Below the pieces are notes generated by a model. The model did not search any database and was not told where the DNA came from. It saw only the letters and a program-made list of their open reading frames with translations. Below are positions 1 through 7,921 of a stretch of DNA of 64,000 nucleotides, piece by piece. Source of the DNA: Dyella_B nitratireducens (GTDB lineage: Bacteria; Pseudomonadota; Gammaproteobacteria; Xanthomonadales; Rhodanobacteraceae). Numbering within the stretch: the first letter of the stretch is position 1; every line of letters starts with the position of its first letter. The position numbers were made by a program, and so were the translations under genes. Where the stretch lies: contig NZ_CP064032.1 in the NCBI RefSeq assembly GCF_049532905.1, positions 620,001 through 684,000 of the forward strand, in the 5' to 3' direction.

Positions 1-926
1 CGCCCAATCATGGCCGCGCGCTGTACGACTACGCCAGCGAAGCGGCGGTGTGGTTGCCGTGTGCTTTGATGGATGCACGTTTTGCATCAACGCCCTTCGC
101 ACGTGATGCCAAGGGTGCGCAACATGCTGCGTGGGCAGCGCGTTGTGCGAGTCTGCATGCGCAGGGCCTGTTGAAAGCTTCTACGCTCGAGCAGCAAGTT
201 GCCGAAGCCTATGACCATCTGCACGGCACCGGTTGGACCGATCAGGCGATGGCCACGGCGGCATCCTCCACGGCACTGGATTTATGGCGCGTGATCAGCG
301 CCGCGTATGCGTCGGCCTATCTGCGTCGCGGTGCGAATCACATGCCATGTGGTTATCACTACGCCGCCATCGTCAACGGCAAGCCGGGTGTGGCCGACGA
401 AGCCACGCGTGCAAGCTGGTGGGCGGATGGTTCCGGCATTCCTCCCGGCAACGGAATTGGTTTGTTCGGCGGCAGCGATGACAGCGCCGATCCGCATCTG
501 GCCGGCATCACCTGCCTGCGCAAGCTATGGACGGGTGACGATGCGGATGCGCAGGCATTGCATGCATCGGTGAGTGCGCTGGCGGTGAAGCTGCCGCGCA
601 AGGATTTGCCGATGTGGATCTTGCATGGCGCAAGCGACGGCCTGCTGCCGACCGCATTCACCTCCGAACCCTATGTGGCGTGGCTGCACGCTGAAGACCG
701 GCGCCCGTTGTATTGGAAAGTGCCGCATGCACAGCACTTCGATGCGTTCCTCGCGTTACCGGGCTTCGGCGACCAGCATCTACCGTTGTTGCCGTATGGC
801 TATGCGGCGCTGGATCGGTTGTGGGCGCATCTGTTTCAGAAGCAGCCTTGGCCCACCGAGTTGCCGACACCGGCAGGTACGGCGCGTGGTGCCGGCGCGT
901 TAGAGCAGAGCATGCTTGGCCTGTAG
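1..926 (+). CDS. D-(-)-3-hydroxybutyrate oligomer hydrolase, 3' part
   Basis: The gene enters from the left edge; the frame is open from base 3. The protein resembles the C-terminal part of 3HB-oligomer hydrolases (alpha/beta-hydrolase type), which cut short hydroxybutyrate oligomers released from poly-3-hydroxybutyrate. Family-like features are the N-terminal stretch NHGRALYDYASEAAV, the segment LPMWILHGASDGLLP and the late histidine in VPHAQHFDAF, which could be the catalytic His. The nucleophilic serine would lie upstream of the window. The stop codon TAG (924-926) is formed by the GTAG that opens a REP-type repeat, so the last residues may have been set by the repeat insertion. Family assignment is from recognition, with no search. 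Confidence 0.8.
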   Translation, partial: PNHGRALYDYASEAAVWLPCALMDARFASTPFARDAKGAQHAAWAARCASLHAQGLLKASTLEQQVAEAYDHLHGTGWTDQAMATAASSTALDLWRVISAAYASAYLRRGANHMPCGYHYAAIVNGKPGVADEATRASWWADGSGIPPGNGIGLFGGSDDSADPHLAGITCLRKLWTGDDADAQALHASVSALAVKLPRKDLPMWILHGASDGLLPTAFTSEPYVAWLHAEDRRPLYWKVPHAQHFDAFLALPGFGDQHLPLLPYGYAALDRLWAHLFQKQPWPTELPTPAGTARGAGALEQSMLGL

Positions 927-994
927 GTTGGGGCAAACCCCACCATGGCCGTTGGCATGAGCAGGGTGATGTTGGGGTATGCGCCCCAGCTTAC
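923..994. repeat. REPIN 1 (inverted GTAG-type REP doublet), diverged copy
   Basis: The left half opens GTAGGTTGGGGCAAACCCC. The right half is its inverted partner, ending CCCCAGCTTAC. Each half folds as a small GGGG/CCCC hairpin. It is the most diverged of the five copies in the window. The first four bases overlap the stop codon of the preceding gene. Confidence 0.75.
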
Positions 995-1144
995 GGATAG
1001 CTGACTGGTTCCTTCGGCCACTGCTTCATCGGGTGCCTCATCGGAAGATGTCGTGGTTTGTTACAACCTGGCGGCGCTGGCGTTATGCTTGCCGATCGCG
1101 CCCGCCGGGCAAGCGTCCGTACCCTGCAACTTCAAGGAATCCCC

Positions 1145-1654
1145 ATGGCTATCAATGTCACGATCACCACCAGCCGCGGCCCCATCCACCTGCGCTTGCA
1201 TGACGACAAGACGCCGGTCACGGTGGCGAGTTTCGTCAACCTTGCACGTCGCGGTTACTACGATGGCCTCTCATTCCATCGCGTGATCGCCGACTTCATG
1301 ATCCAGGGCGGTTGCCCGGAGGGTAGTGGCCGCGGCGGTCCCGGTTATCGCTTCGAAGACGAATTCCACCCTTCCTTGCGTCATGACAAGCCGGGTGTCC
1401 TGTCCATGGCCAATGCCGGCCCGCGGACCAATGGCAGCCAGTTCTTCATCACGCATGGCGCTACGCCTTGGCTGGATGGCAAGCACAGCGTGTTCGGCGA
1501 GGTGGTCGGCGTTGACGACCAGAAGGTGGTGGATGCGATCAAGCAAGGCGACACGATCGAGAAAGTGACGGTCGAAGGCGACGTGGATGCCTTGCTGGCG
1601 GCACACTCCGATCGCGTGACGGAGTGGAACGCGGTGTTGGAACAGCGCGGTTGA
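1145..1654 (+). CDS. ppiB: cytoplasmic cyclophilin-type peptidyl-prolyl isomerase
   Basis: A 169-residue cyclophilin that catalyses cis-trans isomerisation of Xaa-Pro bonds. The core motifs are present: FHRVIADFMIQGG (catalytic Arg), NGSQFFITHG and the late HSVFGEVVGV. There is no signal peptide, so it should be cytoplasmic, like PpiB. The start at 1145 is chosen because AAGGAA lies at 1134-1139 and because MAINVTITTSRG is the usual N-terminus of the fold; the frame stays open upstream to 1058 without family-like sequence. A second, exported cyclophilin is at 7146-7820. Confidence 0.93.
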   Translation: MAINVTITTSRGPIHLRLHDDKTPVTVASFVNLARRGYYDGLSFHRVIADFMIQGGCPEGSGRGGPGYRFEDEFHPSLRHDKPGVLSMANAGPRTNGSQFFITHGATPWLDGKHSVFGEVVGVDDQKVVDAIKQGDTIEKVTVEGDVDALLAAHSDRVTEWNAVLEQRG

Positions 1655-1700
1655 GCTGCCGCGTGTCTCTTCTCTGAGGCTCTGGAAGACATCGCAGGTT

Positions 1701-1725
1701 CGTCCCGGCAAATGCCGGGATCGAG
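1701..1725. repeat. isolated palindrome related to the dRS3-like family
   Basis: The palindrome CCCGGCAAATGCCGGG sits in a CGTCCC...GGGATC context, resembling one arm of the longer elements at 16.4, 21.1, 30.3 and 42 kb. No partner arm is visible nearby. It lies just downstream of the cyclophilin stop and could also act as a weak 3' hairpin. Confidence 0.5.
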
Positions 1726-1852
1726 CGGCAGGTCGTCAGGCTGGGGCGATGGTCATCAAGCATGGCCGTGCTTTCACACTACTGTTACGTCTGTGTAGCG
1801 CGCGTCCGCATAGAATCAACCGGCTTGGAATCTTTCCCAAAGGAGAACAGCC

Positions 1853-2278
1853 ATGTCGTTACTCGACAGCTTGGGCAGTCTGTTAGGTGGCAATCAGAGT
1901 GAGGGGGCCGGTTCGCTGGTCTCGGTGGCCGGGCAGTTGATCCAGCAGGCCGGTGGCGTGCAGGGTCTGGCTGACAAGCTGCAGCAGCACGGATTGGGTG
2001 ATGCGGTGCAGTCCTGGATCGGCACGGGTGCGAACCAGGCCATCTCCGGTGATCAGCTCAATCAGGTGTTGCAGAAGACCGGACTGGACTCGGTGGTCAA
2101 TAACGCGGCCGGCAAGCTTGGCGTCGATCCTGGCCAACTGGTTGGGCAACTGGCGCAGGTATTGCCGCATGCCGTGGATCATGCGACGCCGAATGGCGAC
2201 GTGCCTTCCGGCGGCGGTTTCGATCTCTCGATGCTCGGCGGCCTGGCCGAGAAGCTGCTCGCTTCGCGCACGGCCTGA
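1853..2278 (+). CDS. YidB family protein (DUF937)
   Basis: A 141-residue Gly/Gln/Leu-rich protein starting MSLLDSLGSLLGG, with the YidB/DUF937 pattern: VQGLADKLQQHGLGDAVQSWIGTG, then a second helical segment around SGDQLNQVLQ. No signal peptide or membrane segment is seen. Its molecular role is not established. A strong Shine-Dalgarno (AAAGGAGAA, 1839-1847) fixes the start. It stands alone and is followed by a strong bidirectional terminator. Confidence 0.88.
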   Translation: MSLLDSLGSLLGGNQSEGAGSLVSVAGQLIQQAGGVQGLADKLQQHGLGDAVQSWIGTGANQAISGDQLNQVLQKTGLDSVVNNAAGKLGVDPGQLVGQLAQVLPHAVDHATPNGDVPSGGGFDLSMLGGLAEKLLASRTA

Positions 2279-2292
2279 GCAACACAGACAAA

Positions 2293-2329
2293 GAAAAAAG
2301 CACGGCGGAAAAAACGCCGTGCTTTTTTT
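2293..2329. terminator. bidirectional rho-independent terminator
   Basis: The stem AAGCACGGCG (2299-2308) pairs with CGCCGTGCTT (2315-2324). It has an A-rich left flank and a T-run on the right, so it can serve both the plus-strand YidB-like gene and the minus-strand small membrane protein gene. Confidence 0.9.
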
Positions 2330-2340
2330 GTGCGTGCTTG

Positions 2341-2595
2341 TCAGTGCTGAAAGAAACGCAGCAGATACAGCAGGATGATCGCGCCGATGATCGACAGGAT
2401 AAAGCCGGCCGTGTGGAATTTCTGACCCGGCTCCGGCTTCTTGAACAGCATGCCGATGAAGCCACCGATGACCGAGCCGACGATGCCCACGATGGTGGTC
2501 ATCATGAACCCCATGTGGGCGGCGCCCGGAACGATCCAGCGTGCGATAAGACCGACAACGAAACCAACAATGATCGACCAGATGATGCTGAACAT
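2341..2595 (-). CDS. GlsB/YeaQ/YmgE family small membrane protein
   Basis: An 84-residue, three-helix inner-membrane protein of the former transglycosylase-associated family. Helices run about 2-20, 27-50 and 62-80, with the family motif GLIARWIVPG near the N-terminus and a Gly-rich second helix (GIVGSVIGGFIG). Members are often induced by general stress; the function is unknown. GAGGGG sits 8 bases before the ATG. It converges on the terminator at 2293-2329. Confidence 0.9.
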   Translation of the reverse strand: MFSIIWSIIVGFVVGLIARWIVPGAAHMGFMMTTIVGIVGSVIGGFIGMLFKKPEPGQKFHTAGFILSIIGAIILLYLLRFFQH

Positions 2596-2799
2596 GGATA
2601 ACCCCTCGCGTCTAAGACGTTGCTGTTAATCGCATGACACCCCACCGCCCGATCTTGCGGCGGCCCTGCGACATGATGCCAGCGAGCGATCCCGGATCAA
2701 TAGGAATTTTCTGGGTCCGCCGCCCGACCCTGCGGGATGACGCATCGCCACATGCTAAAATCCGCCGGTTTGCTGCCCCGTACCCCACCGAGGAAAGCC

Positions 2800-3999
2800 A
2801 TGCCCCAGCTCGCCCAGCGCATCGGCCGCGCCAAACCCAGCGCGATCATGGTCATCGCCGAAACGGCCAAGCAACTGAAGGCCGCAGGCCGCGACATCAT
2901 CAGCTTCTCCATCGGCGTGCCGAACTTCCTGCCTGGCGAGCATGTGTACGCAGCCGCCCGCGAATCGCTTTCGCATGACAGCGGCCAGTACGGCAGCAAC
3001 CGCGGTTCGGATGCATTGCTGGATGCCTTCCTCAGGCACATCGAAGCCTTGGGCTTTACCGGCTACGGGCGTTTGAATCTGTCGGTGGGCATTGGCGCCA
3101 AGCAGATTCTCTACAACTTGGCCGAAGCACTGCTCAACGACGGCGACGAAATCTGCTTCCCCGCGCCGTACTGGACGACCTATCGCGACATCGCCGACAT
3201 CGTGGGCGCGAAGGCCAATGTGCTGCATTGCGGCCCTGACCAGAACTACAAGCTCACGCCGCAGCAGCTGGAAACGGCATTGGCGCGCAAGCCGAAAGTG
3301 TTTCTGTTCAACAATCCGTCCAACCCCACCGGCATGGTCTACACGCGCGAGGAAATCGCTGCGCTGGCCGACGTGCTGGCGCAGTATCCGGACACCTGGA
3401 TCGTTACCGACGACATCTACAACTCGATGGTGTTCGACGGCATCGGCTATCACAACTTCGTGTTCGCGCGGCCGGAGTTGCGTGATCGGCTGATCTTCGT
3501 CGATTCGATTTCCAAGACGTATGGCATGCCGGGTTGGCGCGTGGGCCTGATCGCCGGGCCGGAAAACGTCGCCAAGGCGGTGACCACGCTCAATTCCAAT
3601 CACATCACCAGCGTGCCGGAAGTGGTCGCGGCGGCAGCCATCGCCGCGTTCAGCGGTCCGCAGGATGTGCCACAAGCCAAGTGCAAGGAATTCGCGCAGA
3701 AGCGTGATGTGGTGCTGGCTGCGCTGGCGAACATCCCCGGCGTGGTGTGCCCGCGTCCGCAGGGTGCGTTCTATGCGTTCCCGGATATCTCGGTGGCGTT
3801 CGGTAAAAGCCACAACGGCACGCGCATCGAATCCGATGTGGATTTCTGCGCTGCGTTGCTGGGCGCGAAAGGGGTGGCGTGTGTACCGGGCTCGGCCTTT
3901 GGCGAGCCGCGCGCGATGCGTATTTCCTATACCTGCCCAACGGCGCAGCTTGAGCCGGGGCTGGCACGTATCGCCGAGTTCTTCGCCGAGCTGAGTTGA
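2800..3999 (+). CDS. class I/II PLP-dependent aminotransferase (aspartate aminotransferase-like)
   Basis: A 399-residue fold-type I aminotransferase. Visible PLP-binding features are FNNPSNPTGMVY, TDDIYNSMVF and the Schiff-base lysine at about residue 239 in SISKTYGMPGWRVG, with the C-terminal Arg motif in PRAMRISYT. Length and motifs fit the AspC/aspartate family; the exact substrate cannot be read from sequence. ATG 2800 has GAGGAAA 4 bases upstream; a longer frame to 2737 lacks family-like sequence. A weak hairpin follows the gene. Next downstream is malate dehydrogenase, which also acts on oxaloacetate chemistry, but each gene has its own ribosome site. Confidence 0.9.
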   Translation: MPQLAQRIGRAKPSAIMVIAETAKQLKAAGRDIISFSIGVPNFLPGEHVYAAARESLSHDSGQYGSNRGSDALLDAFLRHIEALGFTGYGRLNLSVGIGAKQILYNLAEALLNDGDEICFPAPYWTTYRDIADIVGAKANVLHCGPDQNYKLTPQQLETALARKPKVFLFNNPSNPTGMVYTREEIAALADVLAQYPDTWIVTDDIYNSMVFDGIGYHNFVFARPELRDRLIFVDSISKTYGMPGWRVGLIAGPENVAKAVTTLNSNHITSVPEVVAAAAIAAFSGPQDVPQAKCKEFAQKRDVVLAALANIPGVVCPRPQGAFYAFPDISVAFGKSHNGTRIESDVDFCAALLGAKGVACVPGSAFGEPRAMRISYTCPTAQLEPGLARIAEFFAELS

Positions 4000-4011
4000 T
4001 CTCTTTTTACG

Positions 4012-4040
4012 GCCCGCACCGTTAGGATGCGGGCTTTGTC
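4012..4040 (+). terminator. weak terminator after the aminotransferase
   Basis: GCCCGCA (4012-4018) pairs with TGCGGGC (4028-4034) across a 9-base loop, followed by the short T-rich stretch TTTGTCGTTTT. It lies between the aminotransferase stop and the malate dehydrogenase start. Confidence 0.55.
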
Positions 4041-4068
4041 GTTTTATGTACCTGAAGGAGTTGCCACG

Positions 4069-5055
4069 ATGAAAGCCCCCGTTCGTGTTGCCGTGACCGG
4101 CGCAGCCGGCCAGATCGGTTACGCCCTGCTGTTCCGTATCGCCGCTGGCGACATGCTCGGTCCGGATCAGCCGGTGATTCTGCATCTGCTCGAAATCACG
4201 CCTGCGCTGCCCGCGTTGCAGGGCGTGGTGATGGAGCTCAACGACTGCGCGTTCCCGCTGCTGGCTGGCGTGGTCGCGACCGACGACGTCAACGTGGCCT
4301 TCAAGGACGTCGACTACGCGCTGCTGGTTGGCGCGCGTCCGCGCGGCCCGGGCATGGAGCGCAAGGACCTGCTGGAAGCCAACGGCGCGATCTTCGCTCC
4401 GCAGGGCAAGGCACTGAACGACCACGCCAAGCGCGACGTGCGCGTGCTGGTCGTCGGCAACCCGGCCAACACCAATTCGCTGATCGCGCAGCAGAACGCT
4501 CCCGATCTCGATCCGAAGTGCTTCACCGCGATGGTTCGCCTGGACCACAACCGCGCGCTGTCGCAGTTGGCCGAGAAGACCGGCAAGCACACCACTGACA
4601 TCAAGAAGGTCACCATCTGGGGCAACCACAGCTCCACCCAGTATCCGGACCTGCACCATGCCACCGTGGGCGGCAAGCCGGCGTTGAGCCTGGTCGACCA
4701 GACCTGGTACGAAAAGGACTTCATCCCCACCGTGCAGCAGCGCGGTGCGGCGATCATCAAGGCGCGTGGCGCTTCCTCGGCCGCTTCGGCCGCTTCCGCT
4801 GCCATCGACCATATGCGCACCTGGGCGCTGGGCACTGCAGAAGGTGACTGGGTGTCGATGGGCATTCCGTCCGATGGCTCCTACGGCATCCAGCCGGGCG
4901 TGATCTACGGCTACCCGGTGACGGTGAAGGGCGGCAAGTACGAGATCGTGCAGGGTCTTGAGATCAACAACTTCTCGCGTGCGCGCATGGATGCTACCGA
5001 CAAGGAGCTGCGCGAAGAGCGTGCTGGCGTCGAGCATTTGTTTGCGAAGAAGTAA
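4069..5055 (+). CDS. mdh: malate dehydrogenase (NAD-dependent)
   Basis: A 328-residue TCA-cycle malate dehydrogenase converting malate and NAD to oxaloacetate. The Rossmann glycine motif VTGAAGQIGY is at residues 9-18, the substrate-loop arginines are in GARPRGPGMERKD, and the catalytic His is at about 187 in TIWGNHSSTQ. It resembles the LDH-like MDH group common in Xanthomonadales. GAAGGAG (4054-4060) selects ATG 4069; an in-frame ATG at 4027 overlaps the preceding hairpin and is unlikely. A clear terminator follows, so it is probably monocistronic. Confidence 0.97.
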   Translation: MKAPVRVAVTGAAGQIGYALLFRIAAGDMLGPDQPVILHLLEITPALPALQGVVMELNDCAFPLLAGVVATDDVNVAFKDVDYALLVGARPRGPGMERKDLLEANGAIFAPQGKALNDHAKRDVRVLVVGNPANTNSLIAQQNAPDLDPKCFTAMVRLDHNRALSQLAEKTGKHTTDIKKVTIWGNHSSTQYPDLHHATVGGKPALSLVDQTWYEKDFIPTVQQRGAAIIKARGASSAASAASAAIDHMRTWALGTAEGDWVSMGIPSDGSYGIQPGVIYGYPVTVKGGKYEIVQGLEINNFSRARMDATDKELREERAGVEHLFAKK

Positions 5056-5080
5056 TTCGCGGTTTTGCCACTGCCAAGTA

Positions 5081-5109
5081 AACGGCCACCCGTTGAGTGG
5101 CCGTTTTGC
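5081..5109. terminator. rho-independent terminator after mdh
   Basis: The perfect stem AACGGCCAC (5081-5089) / GTGGCCGTT (5097-5105) has a 7-base loop followed by TTTGCTTT. It separates mdh from the converging fusion gene. Confidence 0.85.
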
Positions 5110-5145
5110 TTTCAACACCTAAAGACGCCAGGCGATGGATTTAAA

Positions 5146-6219
5146 TCAAAATTCAGGCGGAGCGGTTTGCGCAAAGCTCGCGCGCCGCACCATCACGGCG
5201 TGGCCGCGCATCAGGTTGGTAAACGGAGCGAGGATGTCCTTGCTCTCGGGGTGGCTGACCAGATAGGCGATGATCGGCGCCAGTTCAAGATCGGCAAGGC
5301 TGAGTTGATGGCCGACCAGGAAATCCCGCTCGCCGTACGCCCGGTCGAGAATCGTCAGCTGTTTATGCATGTCGACGATGGCCGTGTTGATCACCGCGCG
5401 GTTCGGTGTGCCGTTGGGGCCTTTCGGAAAAAGGAATTGCATCAGGAAGCGGCGGATCATGGCGTCATAGCCATAGCCGTTGATGCTGCTGATCCATTGT
5501 TCGACCTTGGCTCGCTCAGCGGGTGTATCCGGCATCAGTCTTGGGCCGGGATGAGCTTCGTCGATGTAGCGCAGGATGGCTGACGATTCGAACAGCACGA
5601 AATCGCCGGCCCGGAAGGCGGGAATTTTGCCGAAGGGGTTCAGTGCGTTGACGATGTCGCCATGTGGCGGTTGCGGATCGAGCGTGTAAGAGATGCCTTT
5701 TTCGATGAGCGCCATGCGCACCGAGCGCACATACGTACTGCGCGGATCACCCACCACGCTGATACGGCTTTCCATCGGTTGCGGCTTGCCGGCCAGCATA
5801 TGGGTGAGGCTTTCGAAGGAGGAGGTCCAGCCGCCCTGATGCGAATCACGTGCGTCCTCGGTCGCAAAGCCGGTATGTTCGAGCGTCAACTCGGTGCGTC
5901 CAGCGCGGTCGGCGAAGTGCAAGGTCACTAGCGTTTCCGGCCCTAGCTCGCCGTTTGCCAGCCAGGCCCAGGTGAAGGCGATTCTTTCGTGTGGGACGAG
6001 TTCGCGAAACTCGCCCACCACGACATACGCGGCGCCGACGGGCGAATGCATTTCACATCGGTATTTGCCGCCGGCTCGCGCGTCGACATCTGCACGCGGG
6101 ATAGTAAAGCCTTCGGGGCCGAACCAACTCTGGATGATCTCCTTCCTGGTGAAGGCGTCGTACAGTTTTTCCGGTGGCACGTCGAAGATGCGGTTGAAAG
6201 TGAGCGAGAGAGGTGTCAT
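5146..6219 (-). CDS. AHSA1/SRPBCC - glutathione S-transferase fusion protein
   Basis: 357 residues in two parts. Residues 1 to about 145 are an AHSA1-type START/Bet v1-like domain (IFDVPPEKLYDAFT, SWFGPEGFT, GGKYRCEMHSP, GGWTSSFESL). Residues about 152-357 form a GST: a thioredoxin-like N-domain with VRSVRMALIEKGISY, NPFGKIPAF and the glutathione-site ESSAILRYI, then a helical C-domain with the SLADLELAPI signature. Met149 at the junction (ATG 5775-5773) looks like the native start of a stand-alone GST, suggesting fusion of two adjacent genes by loss of a stop. Substrate unknown. It lies between mdh and lpxH with no obvious operon. Confidence 0.85.
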   Translation of the reverse strand: MTPLSLTFNRIFDVPPEKLYDAFTRKEIIQSWFGPEGFTIPRADVDARAGGKYRCEMHSPVGAAYVVVGEFRELVPHERIAFTWAWLANGELGPETLVTLHFADRAGRTELTLEHTGFATEDARDSHQGGWTSSFESLTHMLAGKPQPMESRISVVGDPRSTYVRSVRMALIEKGISYTLDPQPPHGDIVNALNPFGKIPAFRAGDFVLFESSAILRYIDEAHPGPRLMPDTPAERAKVEQWISSINGYGYDAMIRRFLMQFLFPKGPNGTPNRAVINTAIVDMHKQLTILDRAYGERDFLVGHQLSLADLELAPIIAYLVSHPESKDILAPFTNLMRGHAVMVRRASFAQTAPPEF

Positions 6220-6423
6220 GGGCGTGCCACAGGCTTAGCGAGGGAGTATGTGGCCCATACGCTAATTGAGCGGCTGAAGCTGGGTCTGTCGGGCGCAGCT
6301 GAAAAAGGTCTGCAGTTAGACCTTCAGAATGGATGCTCTATTCCTACGCTTCTCTACGAGGTCAGAGGGACGCGTCGACACGAAGTCGGCATCAGCAAAA
6401 AGCCAAACAAGCCCGCTTCGCGG

Positions 6424-7149
6424 CTAGTTGCTGATGGCCCGCAATTTGCGGCCTTCTGGGCTGACTCGCAGCACGGAGCCTTGCTCGTACCAATCGCCCA
6501 GCACGATACGCTCGGCGGTCTGGCCGTCCAATTCGAAATGGTGGACCGCAGGGCGATGCGTGTGTCCATGGATCAAATGCGTGACACCTGCATGGCGCAT
6601 CGCTTCAGCGACGGCGTCAGCGTTCACATCCATCAGTGTTTCTTCGGCGCTGCTGGTGTAGCTGCGGCTTTCGGCGCGCGCTTTGGCGGCCAGGGCTCGG
6701 CGTGCATCCAGGGGCATGGACAAGACGTGTGCTTTCCATTGGGGTGAGCGCAGTTGGCGGCGCAATTGCTGATAGGCCACGTCATCGGTGCAGAGCACGT
6801 CACCATGCATCAGCAGTGTGGGCGTGCCATACAGATCGTGCACGGCGCCGTCTTCGAGCAATGTAAAACCGGCACGCGTCGCGAAGGCTTCGCCGAGCAG
6901 GAAGTCCCGGTTGCCGACGATGAAGTACACCGGCACGCCCGCATCGCGTACGGCGGTGGTGGCGCGGGCTATGCGGTTGGGCAGTTCGGCATCGTCGTCA
7001 TCGCCCACCCATGCCTCGACCAGGTCGCCGAGGATGTACAGCGCATCGGCACGGCGCACTTCGTCACCGGCCAGGTAGTGCTCGAACAGCGAGGTGATGT
7101 GCGGGCGGCTATCGTCCAGGTGCAGGTCGGAAATGAACAGCGTGCTCAT
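6424..7149 (-). CDS. lpxH: UDP-2,3-diacylglucosamine diphosphatase
   Basis: A 241-residue metallophosphoesterase of the Raetz lipid A pathway, hydrolysing UDP-2,3-diacylglucosamine to lipid X and UMP at the inner face of the inner membrane. All binuclear-metal motifs are present: ISDLHLD at the N-terminus, ILGDLVEAWVGDDD, IVGNRDFLLG, LMHGD and HGHTHRPAVHHF. Length equals the usual LpxH. Its ATG overlaps the TGA of the upstream secreted cyclophilin by 4 bases (ATGA), so the two are translationally coupled. This two-gene layout parallels the ppiB-lpxH neighbourhood of E. coli. Confidence 0.95.
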   Translation of the reverse strand: MSTLFISDLHLDDSRPHITSLFEHYLAGDEVRRADALYILGDLVEAWVGDDDDAELPNRIARATTAVRDAGVPVYFIVGNRDFLLGEAFATRAGFTLLEDGAVHDLYGTPTLLMHGDVLCTDDVAYQQLRRQLRSPQWKAHVLSMPLDARRALAAKARAESRSYTSSAEETLMDVNADAVAEAMRHAGVTHLIHGHTHRPAVHHFELDGQTAERIVLGDWYEQGSVLRVSPEGRKLRAISN

Positions 7150-7820
7150 TTCGACTTGCGTGGCGCCATGGGGGATGGCTTTGCCATGGTGCTGGGCGCT
7201 GCCGGTGCTTCTTCGCCGGCCACGCTTGCGCTTTCGATCACCACCAGCGGTGTGGGCACGTCAGCGGCGAACGGCCCTTGTGCATGCGTGGGAAGGGCGG
7301 CGATCTTGTCCACCACGTCTATGCCCTTGATGATTTTGCCGAACACGGTGTAGCCCCAGGTGAGGCCGCTCTGGTTGCCGGCGTAGTCGAGACGGCGATC
7401 GTCTACGAGGTTGATGAAGAACTGCGAGGTGCCCGAATTCGGATCGGCACCGCGCGCGACGGCAACGGTGCCGCGCAGATTGGACAGGCCGTTGTCCGCT
7501 TCGCTGGCGACCGGTGAATGCGTGCGGCGCGGCTGCAGCTCGGCGGTATAGAGGCCGCCTTGAATCAAATAGCCGGGAATGACCCGATGGAACACGGTGC
7601 CGGCATAAAAGCCTTCGTGCACGTAGCGCAGGAAATTCGCCACGCTCTTGGGCGATTTGTCCGCGTAGAGCTCCAGCGTGATGTCGCCCTGCGAAGTATG
7701 CAGCGTCACTTGGGGATTGGCGGCCGCGGGCGCAGTGGGTGCGGCAGACGGCTTGGCGGTCTGCGCAACGGCGAGCGGAGCAGCGAGCAGGAAGAGGGCG
7801 GTCAGCAGGTACTTGGGCAT
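7146..7820 (-). CDS. exported cyclophilin-type peptidyl-prolyl isomerase
   Basis: A 224-residue protein. Residues 1-20 (MPKYLLTALFLLAAPLAVAQ) are a Sec signal peptide with a likely AVAQ cleavage region. An Ala/Pro linker follows, then a cyclophilin domain from about residue 35 (VFHRVIPGYLIQGG, GTSQFFINL, WGYTVFGKI) and a Ser/Ala/Pro tail. It should act on proline bonds of periplasmic or outer-membrane proteins. The start is set by the signal peptide at 7820; the frame is open further upstream to 8018 but that part overlaps ppx. It overlaps lpxH by 4 bases. Confidence 0.9.
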   Translation of the reverse strand: MPKYLLTALFLLAAPLAVAQTAKPSAAPTAPAAANPQVTLHTSQGDITLELYADKSPKSVANFLRYVHEGFYAGTVFHRVIPGYLIQGGLYTAELQPRRTHSPVASEADNGLSNLRGTVAVARGADPNSGTSQFFINLVDDRRLDYAGNQSGLTWGYTVFGKIIKGIDVVDKIAALPTHAQGPFAADVPTPLVVIESASVAGEEAPAAPSTMAKPSPMAPRKSK

Positions 7821-7921
7821 GATAGGGGCGGTACGGCTGAAATATCCGGGCATGATACGCGGGTGGCGTCTGCTTATGGCTGATGGGTGCCGATGCACCT
7901 CGCCTGGTGGGAAGATGGGTT

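Noticed and set aside
2755..5118. A 787-codon open frame on the minus strand across the aminotransferase and mdh genes
   Set aside because: It is antisense to two clearly recognisable enzymes, is rich in His/Arg/Gly as expected for the shadow of GC-rich codon use, and has no family resemblance.
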